From contig CAIMHL010000413.1 of NCBI GenBank assembly GCA_903840825.1, positions 1 through 7,199 of the forward strand: 7,199 bases of DNA, given 5' to 3'. The stretch comes from an uncultured beta proteobacterium (GTDB lineage Bacteria; Pseudomonadota; Gammaproteobacteria; Burkholderiales; Burkholderiaceae_C). Made by a program: the position numbers and the translations under genes. Below, one piece after another: positions 1 to 5,382 of this stretch (position 1 is its first letter; the number at the start of each line of letters is the position of its first letter). Below the pieces are notes generated by a model. That model was not told the DNA's origin. It saw nothing but the letters and a program-made list of their open reading frames with translations, and searched no databases.

Positions 1-36
1 CTTGTCCCGACTACTGGGGCACCAACTTAGAACCTT

Positions 37-483
37 ATGAACATTCTTGTGCTCAACGGCATCAACCTAAATATGTTTGGCAAACGTGACCCCAAGCAAT
101 ACGGCACGATCACGCTCGATGAGATCAACGCCCAGTTGTTGGCCTTGGGCCAGGAGCTTGGCACCCAGGTGGAATGCTTTCAGACCAATCATGAAGGCGA
201 GATGTGCGAGCGCATTCACCAAGCCTATGCCGATGGCGTGGATGCGGTGCTGATCAACGCCGGTGCTTGGACGCACTACAGCTACGGCATTCGTGACGCG
301 CTGGCTATTTTGACCTGCCCGATTGTGGAGTTGCATATGTCCAACATCCATGCCCGCGAGCCTTTTCGCCATGTCTCTGTCTTTGGCGATATTGTCAGGG
401 GCCAGATTTGCGGCTTTGGCGTGGACAGCTACTTGCTGGGCTTGCGTGCGGGCGTCGCGGCTGCAAAAGCCCAAAAAAATTAA
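37..483 (+). CDS. aroQ: Type II 3-dehydroquinate dehydratase (AroQ-like)
   Basis: Predicted to dehydrate 3-dehydroquinate to 3-dehydroshikimate, the third step of the shikimate pathway (or the same reaction in quinate breakdown), in the cytosol. Type II enzymes are usually dodecamers. The 148 residues match the family length of about 145-150. Visible motifs: NGINLN (7-12), GKRDPKQYG with catalytic Arg17 and Tyr22, QTNHEGE (49-55), NAGAWTH (74-80) with the active-site Asn and His, ELHMSN (98-103), and HAREPFRH (105-112). All catalytic positions I can place are present. Two usually invariant prolines are replaced: NGPN is NGIN and NPGA is NAGA. In relatives I recall, the housekeeping aroQ sits beside accB; here the next gene is an aldo/keto reductase 21 bases downstream. 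A paralog is therefore plausible (inference). The ATG at 37 gives the standard N-terminus, but no good Shine-Dalgarno precedes it. Family call is very secure; pathway role less so. Confidence 0.93.
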   Translation: MNILVLNGINLNMFGKRDPKQYGTITLDEINAQLLALGQELGTQVECFQTNHEGEMCERIHQAYADGVDAVLINAGAWTHYSYGIRDALAILTCPIVELHMSNIHAREPFRHVSVFGDIVRGQICGFGVDSYLLGLRAGVAAAKAQKN

Positions 484-504
484 CCCCCTATTTTTTAAAT
501 CCGC

Positions 505-1506
505 ATGCACCCAAGACAACTCGGCCCTTTCTCTGTTTCAGCCCTCGGTTTGGGCTGCATGAACCTCAGCCATGCGTATGGCGCCCCTGTGTCGCCCGAG
601 CAGGGCGAACGGGTGTTGCTCTCGGCGCTCGATGCCGGTGTGACCCTGTTTGACACAGCTTCTTTGTACGGCTTTGGCGCTAATGAGGCGTTGGTCGGGC
701 GCGTCATGAAGCCGCACCGGCAAAAATTTATCCTGGCCAGCAAATGCGGCATGCAAGGCGTTGACCGGGGCGACGGCAAGTTGGTCCGCGTCATCGACGG
801 ACGCCCGGCTACGCTGCGCAAAACCTGCGAAGACAGTCTGCGCCGCCTGCAAACCGACGTCATTGATCTCTACTATTTGCACCGCTGGGACAAAACTGTA
901 CCCATTGAAGACAGTGTGGGCGCATTAAGCGATCTGGTTCAAAGAGGCCACATCCGTAGCATTGGTTTGTCTGAGGTGTCGGCGGCTACCTTGCGCAAGG
1001 CACACGCTGTTCATCCCATAGCAGCCTTGCAAACCGAGTATTCCCTGTGGACGCGTAACCCTGAGATTGCGGTGCTCAAAGCCTGCGAAGACCTGGGCGT
1101 GACCTTTGTAGCCTTCAGCCCCGTGGGCCGGGGCTTTTTGTGCGGCGACTTGATCGACCTGAACGCGCTGGATGCCCAAGACGTTCGCCGCACCATGCCC
1201 CGCTTTGCGCCTGAAAATTATGCCGCCAACCTGAAGCTCTTGCCCGCTTTTCAAAAGCTAGCCAAAGAGGTAGGGGCAACGCCCTCGCAATTGGCATTGG
1301 CTTGGTTGCTGAACAAAAGCAAAACCATTATTCCCATTCCCGGTACCACCAGTCTGTCGCATTTGGCTGAGAATCTGGACGCTGCTGACCTGCGTTTATC
1401 CCCACAAGTCATGGCGGCGCTGGAGGCACTGATCAACCAAAATACCGTGCTGGGCAGCCGTTACAACGCGCAAGCTAACAGTGAAGTGGATACGGAAGTG
1501 TTTTGA
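505..1506 (+). CDS. Aldo/keto reductase
   Basis: NADPH-dependent oxidoreductase of the aldo/keto reductase superfamily, a cytosolic (alpha/beta)8 barrel reducing aldehydes or ketones; the substrate cannot be read from sequence. The 333 residues fit the longer, YajO/Tas-like bacterial members. The catalytic tetrad is intact: Asp50 and Tyr55 (LFDTASLYG), Lys80 (ILASKCG) and His126 (YYLHRWD). The cofactor end is visible as FVAFSPVGRGFL (201-212) and IPIPGTTSLSHLAENL (276-291), the usual loop for the 2'-phosphate of NADP. The N-terminus LGPFSVSALGLGCMNLS is the normal first strand, so the ATG at 505 is a good start, although no clear Shine-Dalgarno precedes it. It follows aroQ by 21 bases and is probably co-transcribed with it. 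Family certain; specific role unknown. Confidence 0.93.
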   Translation: MHPRQLGPFSVSALGLGCMNLSHAYGAPVSPEQGERVLLSALDAGVTLFDTASLYGFGANEALVGRVMKPHRQKFILASKCGMQGVDRGDGKLVRVIDGRPATLRKTCEDSLRRLQTDVIDLYYLHRWDKTVPIEDSVGALSDLVQRGHIRSIGLSEVSAATLRKAHAVHPIAALQTEYSLWTRNPEIAVLKACEDLGVTFVAFSPVGRGFLCGDLIDLNALDAQDVRRTMPRFAPENYAANLKLLPAFQKLAKEVGATPSQLALAWLLNKSKTIIPIPGTTSLSHLAENLDAADLRLSPQVMAALEALINQNTVLGSRYNAQANSEVDTEVF

Positions 1507-1509
1507 GTT

Positions 1510-1570
1510 TGCTATTTAAAAATGAGCTGGTTAAGCAAGCCTGTATTGGTCTATAGGCCATTTTTATATA
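1510..1570 (+). repeat. Degenerate intergenic repeat, possible weak terminator
   Basis: The gap between the aldo/keto reductase and the hydrolase holds TTTGCTATTTAAAAATGAGC, then AT-moderate sequence, then TGGTCTATAGGCCATTTTTA. This order (GCTATT, A-run, AGCTG, spacer, TATAGGCCA plus T-run) resembles an intergenic repeat I recall from many Comamonadaceae genomes, in a diverged form; that match is from memory. Independently, TGGTC (1547-1551) and GGCCA (1556-1560) can pair as a five-base stem with one G-T wobble and a TATA loop, followed by five T (1561-1565). This would be a weak intrinsic terminator on +. Confidence 0.35.
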
Positions 1571-1579
1571 AATATATCC

Positions 1580-2302
1580 ATGTCAAACACACTTCTTCTA
1601 TTACCCGGCCTGATGTGCGACGCCGCCGTCTGGGAACCCCAAGTGCAGACTCTCTCAAGCCTGGCGCGCTGTGAAGTGGTGCGCTATGGGATGCTGGATT
1701 CGTTGACCGCCATGGCCGAACACGTCTTAAACACAGCGCCCACCGAGCGCTTTAGCTTGGCGGGCCACTCGATGGGCGGACGTGTGGCGCTCGAAGTGCT
1801 GCGTCTGGCGCCCGCGCGGGTTGAGCGGCTGGCCTTGCTGGACACCGGCACCCACCCTTTGGACCCCGGTGAGGTGGGCGAGCGTGAGCGAGCAGGACGC
1901 ATGGCTTTGTTGTCGCAAGCGCGCCGCCAAGGCATGCGCAACATGGCCAGTTTGTGGGCGCGAGGCATGGTGCACCCTGAGCACCGCAGCACGCCGGTGT
2001 TTGAGTCGGTGCTGGACATGCTGGAGCGCAGCAGCCCCGAGCAGTTTGAGGTCCAGATCAACGCGCTGCTCACCCGGCCCGACGCAGCCCCCTTGTTGCC
2101 CACCATCACTTGCCCCACGCTAATTTTGTGCGGGCGCGAAGACACCTGGAGTCCTCCCGAGCAACACGCCGCCATGCACGCCGCCTTGCAAACTGGCGCA
2201 TCCGCCTCAGAACTCGTCATCATCGAGCAGTGCGGGCACATGTGCACGATGGAGCAAGCCCCTGCGGTGAATGCGGCGCTGGCCCGCTGGTTGGCTAGCT
2301 GA
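1580..2302 (+). CDS. Alpha/beta hydrolase
   Basis: A 240-residue serine hydrolase of the alpha/beta fold, probably a cytosolic esterase or related hydrolase; substrate not deducible. The catalytic triad can be placed: Ser64 in the nucleophile elbow AGHSMGG (61-67), Asp188 in LILCGREDTWSPP (181-193), and His220 in EQCGHMCTMEQ (216-226). The oxyanion region follows the first strand, LLLLPGLMCDAAVWEPQ. The region 100-160 forms the cap and is rich in Arg and Met. There is no signal peptide or membrane segment. The ATG at 1580 gives the usual N-terminus directly before the first strand. The leader is very AT-rich (TATATAAATATATCC) without a clear Shine-Dalgarno, and could hold a promoter. The gene lies 73 bases after the aldo/keto reductase on the same strand. 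Family certain. Confidence 0.92.
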   Translation: MSNTLLLLPGLMCDAAVWEPQVQTLSSLARCEVVRYGMLDSLTAMAEHVLNTAPTERFSLAGHSMGGRVALEVLRLAPARVERLALLDTGTHPLDPGEVGERERAGRMALLSQARRQGMRNMASLWARGMVHPEHRSTPVFESVLDMLERSSPEQFEVQINALLTRPDAAPLLPTITCPTLILCGREDTWSPPEQHAAMHAALQTGASASELVIIEQCGHMCTMEQAPAVNAALARWLAS

Positions 2303-2354
2303 CACGCACTTAAGCTACCCTTGACTTGTTTTTTTGAATAAACATTTGAAGCCT

Positions 2355-3098
2355 ATGCAAACACCTAATCGATCTCTTCAGATGTCTGGCGCCACCAATT
2401 TTCGTGATCTGGGCGGCTACGTCGGGCACGGCGGGCGCGCTGTGCATTGGCGCAAGCTGTTCAGGTCAGACCATCTGGCTGACTTGACGCCCGAAGACCT
2501 GGCCTTGATCGACCGCTTGGGCGTGGCCCGGGTGTTTGATTTTCGGGGCAAGACTGAGCGCCTGGCTCAGGCTTGTGTGATTCCCGGCGCGGTCGTTCAC
2601 TCTTTGGCGATTGAGCCAACCGTGGTGCAGGGCCTGAAAATCCTGATCGAAGCTGGCGAAGCCGTTACCGTCCACAACGCGGTGGGCCTGATGCAGCAAA
2701 CCTACCGCGACTTCGTATTGGACAACTCACCGCGCTTTGCCGCATTTTTTGGTCACCTGCTGGCCGATGATGCGCCGCTGGTGTTCCACTGCACAGCCGG
2801 CAAAGACCGCACCGGGTTTGCCGCAGCCTTGTTGCTGGAGGCTTTGGGCGTGCCGCGCGCAGTCATCATGCAAGACTATTTGCTCACCAATGATTTCTAC
2901 CAAATGCCCACAGCCAACCCGGTGGGCTTGCCGCAAGACGTCTTGAACGTGCTTTGGCGCGTGCAGGTCAATTTTTTGGAAGCTGCTTTTGAGGTGGTGC
3001 AAGCTGATTTTGGCAGCGTACCTGCTTACCTCAAAGACGCCTTGGGCATTGATGCCCAAGCCCAGATGCGCTTGGAAGCGCTTTATTTGCAGCGCTGA
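2355..3098 (+). CDS. Tyrosine-protein phosphatase (Tyr_phosphatase_3 family)
   Basis: A 247-residue protein phosphatase of the Cys-based dual-specificity/MptpB-like type (Tyr_phosphatase_3). The signature P-loop is HCTAGKDRTG (145-154 from the chosen ATG), with nucleophile Cys146 and phosphate-binding Arg152. The Lys and Asp inside the loop are typical of this family, whose members can act on phosphotyrosine, phosphoserine/threonine and sometimes phosphoinositides. The N-terminal ATNFRDLGGY (13-22) and RVFDFRGKTER (59-69) are family hallmarks. No signal peptide is seen. Start choice: a TTG at 2334 would add seven residues (MNKHLKP) but follows a T-run with no ribosome site. The ATG at 2355 has a weak purine stretch (TTGAAG) upstream and places the conserved core normally. 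Gap to the hydrolase 52 bases, to arsA 50 bases. No kinase or obvious substrate is encoded nearby. Confidence 0.92.
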   Translation: MQTPNRSLQMSGATNFRDLGGYVGHGGRAVHWRKLFRSDHLADLTPEDLALIDRLGVARVFDFRGKTERLAQACVIPGAVVHSLAIEPTVVQGLKILIEAGEAVTVHNAVGLMQQTYRDFVLDNSPRFAAFFGHLLADDAPLVFHCTAGKDRTGFAAALLLEALGVPRAVIMQDYLLTNDFYQMPTANPVGLPQDVLNVLWRVQVNFLEAAFEVVQADFGSVPAYLKDALGIDAQAQMRLEALYLQR

Positions 3099-3148
3099 CT
3101 TAATGGCCAGCATCGCCGCGTCCTTTTAAAAAAGTACAGGTGTCAGTC

Positions 3149-4914
3149 ATGCTTAAGCCCCTAGACCTGCTCAAGCATCCCACCCGCTATCTCTTTTTTA
3201 CTGGCAAGGGGGGGTGGGCAAAACGTCTTTGTCAACCGCTGTGGCACTTCATTGGGCCGATTGCGGCAAGTCGGTGCTTCTGGTTAGCACGGATGCGGCC
3301 TCCAATCTGGACGAAATGCTGGGCGTCGCACTGAGCAACCTCCCCACCCCCGTGCCGGGCGCACCCGGCTTGTCGGTCTTGAACATTGACCCGGACGCCG
3401 CAGCCGAAGCCTATCGGCAACGCGTCGTTGACCAAATGGCGGGAGATGCCAGCGCGACAGAAATCTCCACGGTGCGTGAGCAATTGTCGGGCGCGTGTAC
3501 CACCGAGATTGCATCGTTCGATGAATTCTCATCTTTGCTGGCTGATGAAAACCTGGCCTATGACCACGTCATCTTTGACACGGCGCCAACCGGGCACACC
3601 CTTCGGCTGCTGAGCTTGCCCAAAGCCTGGAGCGGTTTTCTGGCCAATAACGACCAAGGTGCTTCTTGTTTGGGTCCGCACTCTGGCCTGAAGATGCAAG
3701 AAATACGCTTCAAGGCGGCACTCGACGCCCTGGCCAACCCCGCGTTGACCTGCGTCGTTTTGGTGACGCGACCTGACAAAAGCGCCCTGGCAGAAGCCGC
3801 CCGAACCTGCGATGAACTGAAAGAATTGGGTCTGCATAACCAACGCCTAATCGTCAACGGCGTGTTCCATGCCAGCACCAAAACAGACGAGGTAGCCAAC
3901 GCCTTTGAGGCCTTGGGCGTAAAAGCCTTGGACGAGATGCCCGACAAGCTGCGCGACCTCCCGCAAGACCAAGTGCCACTGCGCGCCTTTGACACCGTGG
4001 GGCTGCCGGCCCTGCGCGCTTTGCTGGGCGCTAGCATGCAGGCCATGGCCCCCACAGCAAGCGCACCTGCCATGCAGCAATGCCTGGCCTTGAGCGTGCT
4101 GGTTGATGCGTTAGCGCTGGCCGGTCACGGCCTGATCATGGTGATGGGCAAGGGCGGCGTGGGCAAGACCACCGTGGCCGCAGCGCTTGCGCTGGGGCTG
4201 GTCCAGCGCGGCAAAACCGTGCATCTGAGCACCACCGATCCAGCAGCGCATCTCACCAGCACATTAGAGGGAGCGGTTGCAGGCCTGAAAGTTGACCGGA
4301 TTGACCCGGTTGTCGAGACCCAGCGCTACATCGACAAAATCATGGCTAGCAAAGGGGCCGGTTTGAGCGAGCAAGAACGCGACTTGATGCTGGAAGACCT
4401 CAAGTCGCCCTGCACCGAAGAAGTGGCCGTCTTCCATGCGTTTTCACGCGTGGTGAGCGAGGCGCGCAGTGTGTATGTGGTACTAGATACCGCGCCTACA
4501 GGGCACTCCATGCTGCTGATGGATGCCACGGGCGCGTATCACCGCCAGATGCTGCGCGAGCTAGAAGGCCATGGCTCAGCGCACTTGGTCACGCCGCTGA
4601 TGCGTTTGCAAGACCCCAACTACACCCAAATTATTTTGGTCACGCTGGCAGAGGCGACGCCTGTCTTGCAGGCCAAAGTGCTGCAAGACGACTTGCGCCG
4701 GGCGCATATTGAGCCTTTCGCCTGGGTGATCAACAAAAGTATGCTGGCCACCAACACCCAAGATCCGCTCTTGCAAGCGCGTTTGGCAGGGGAGGCCCAA
4801 CAGATGGCGAAGGTCGAAAATGGCCTGGCCAAAAAAACCTATGTGTTGCCGTGGCTCCCCCAGCCACCCGTTGGGTTGCAGGCTTTGGGTCGCTTGGTTG
4901 CAAAGGACGAATAG
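3149..4914 (+). CDS. arsA: Arsenical pump-driving ATPase ArsA, frameshifted
   Basis: Tandem ArsA/GET3-type ATPase that in arsenic operons energises arsenite extrusion with ArsB. Two ATPase halves are visible. The first runs from LFFTGK through VSTDAASNLDEML to DTAPTGHT (144-151 of the repaired protein). The second has a complete Walker A GKGGVGKTT (334-342), TTDPAAHL, and DTAPTGHS (447-454). The three metalloid-ligand cysteines known from plasmid R773 ArsA are present: Cys117 (SGACTTE), Cys174 (GASCLGP) and Cys422 (KSPCTEE). The reading frame breaks at seven G (3208-3214) inside the first Walker A. Upstream, the frame from the ATG at 3149 (AGGTG six bases before it) encodes MLKPLDLLKHPTRYLFFTGK, then runs on as GGWAK. 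The main frame resumes at the GTG at 3214 as VGKTS and stays open to 4914 (566 residues). One extra G gives GKGGVGKTS and about 588 residues, close to the 583 of R773 ArsA. Translation from 3214 alone would lack most of the first P-loop. No arsD, arsB, acr3 or arsR lies in the window. Family certain; integrity uncertain. Confidence 0.93.
3208..3214 (+). other. G7 frameshift site in arsA Walker A
   Basis: Seven consecutive G follow GGCAA. In the upstream frame the codons are AAG GGG GGG TGG, giving K-G-G-W; the conserved protein needs K-G-G-V-G-K-T. Inserting one G, or a -1 slip with tRNAs re-pairing on GGG GGG, gives exactly that. G GGG GGG also fits the X XXY YYZ slippery heptamer pattern. 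A homopolymer undercall is the simplest explanation. Confidence 0.85.
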
Positions 4915-4924
4915 CCGCCATACC

Positions 4925-4956
4925 GAACGGGGTAGCTAGGCTATGGATTACCGTTC
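4925..4956. terminator. Weak inverted repeat between convergent genes
   Basis: GAACGG (4925-4930) pairs with CCGTTC (4951-4956). The 20-base interval contains a small TAGC/GCTA repeat. It lies in the 58-base gap between arsA (+) and the zinc-ribbon gene (-), where a shared terminator would be expected. The loop is long and there is no strong T tract on either side, so the call is weak. Confidence 0.25.
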
Positions 4957-4972
4957 CAATCAGTACAGCGCG

Positions 4973-5266
4973 TTAGTCAAATAATTCGTGCCAGATCGAC
5001 TTTTTTTGGCGGTAGCCGGAATGTTGCTCATAGCGCTTCTCATGCTGGCCTTGGCGGTTGTCGTAGCGGTTGTCATAAGTCTGCTGAATCGGCTGAGCTG
5101 GCGGTGCGGGTGCGGCTTGGGCCGCTTCGCGGGTGCTGCGCTCAATGACTTTGTCCAGTTCGCCTCGGTCCAGCCAAACGCCACGGCACTGCGGGCAGTA
5201 GTCAATCTCAATGCCTGAGCGCTCTGTCATAAGCAAATCAAAAGTGGGGCAGGAGGGGCATTTCAT
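4973..5266 (-). CDS. Zinc-ribbon protein (zf-TFIIB family)
   Basis: A 97-residue protein with one N-terminal zinc ribbon of the TFIIB-like type. CPSC (Cys3, Cys6) and CPQC (Cys24, Cys27) supply four zinc ligands, followed by the family's RGVWLDRGELDKVIE (28-42). After this come an Ala/Pro linker (about 48-59) and a tail rich in Tyr, Asn, Gln, Arg and His (61-88), ending in IWHELFD. The tail is low-complexity and probably disordered. Proteins of this family are widespread, small and mostly uncharacterised; nucleic-acid or protein binding is suspected but unproven. The start is well supported: GAAGGA (5278-5273) lies six bases before the ATG at 5266. It is downstream of the cyclase gene on the same strand, 116 bases away, and convergent with arsA. 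Family call secure; function unknown. Confidence 0.88.
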   Translation of the reverse strand: MKCPSCPTFDLLMTERSGIEIDYCPQCRGVWLDRGELDKVIERSTREAAQAAPAPPAQPIQQTYDNRYDNRQGQHEKRYEQHSGYRQKKSIWHELFD

Positions 5267-5278
5267 AGGGTGTCCTTC

Positions 5279-5303
5279 AAATAAAAATCAAGATAGTCTT
5301 GAT
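5279..5303 (-). promoter_or_regulatory. Perfect palindrome upstream of zinc-ribbon gene (terminator or operator)
   Basis: ATCAAGATAGTCTTGAT (5287-5303) has two perfect seven-base arms around a three-base centre. Read on -, the arms are followed by TTTTATTT and then the Shine-Dalgarno of the zinc-ribbon gene. It could be an AT-rich intrinsic terminator ending the cyclase transcript, about 80 bases past that stop codon. It could instead be an operator or 5' leader hairpin controlling the zinc-ribbon gene. The stem has only two G-C pairs, so as a terminator it would be weak. Confidence 0.4.
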
Positions 5304-5307
5304 CATG

Positions 5308-5341
5308 GCAGCCTGCACCCATGGAGACCCAATTCGGCTGC
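5308..5341. repeat. Six-base inverted repeat in the cyclase/zinc-ribbon gap
   Basis: GCAGCC (5308-5313) and GGCTGC (5336-5341) are perfect inverted arms 22 bases apart, followed on + by TTTTATT. The T tract would serve + transcription, yet the nearest + gene ends at 4914, so a terminator role is doubtful. Confidence 0.2.
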
Positions 5342-5382
5342 TTTTATTCATCAAATTGAATGAGGAATAGCCGCGACGTAGG

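Noticed and set aside
67..519. 150-codon open frame on - opposite aroQ
   Set aside because: The + strand encodes an unmistakable dehydroquinase; the antisense translation has no family features.
1684..2247. Long open frame (187 codons) on the - strand across the alpha/beta hydrolase
   Set aside because: It is antisense to a gene with an intact catalytic triad; its translation is Ser/Arg/Ala-rich without recognisable motifs, as expected for a shadow in GC-rich coding DNA.
2334..2336. TTG start for the phosphatase
   Set aside because: It follows a T-run with no ribosome site and adds seven unconserved residues; the ATG at 2355 is better.
2321..2349. TTGACT as a -35 box upstream of the phosphatase
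   Set aside because: No acceptable -10 hexamer lies 16-18 bases downstream.
3558..4073. 171-codon open frame on - opposite arsA
   Set aside because: Shadow of the ArsA coding frame, low-complexity Ser/Ala/Arg translation.
4988..5218. Open frame on + with a hydrophobic stretch resembling a membrane segment
   Set aside because: It is exactly opposite the zinc-ribbon gene, which has four zinc-ligand cysteines and a strong ribosome site; the hydrophobicity comes from the complement of its tail codons.
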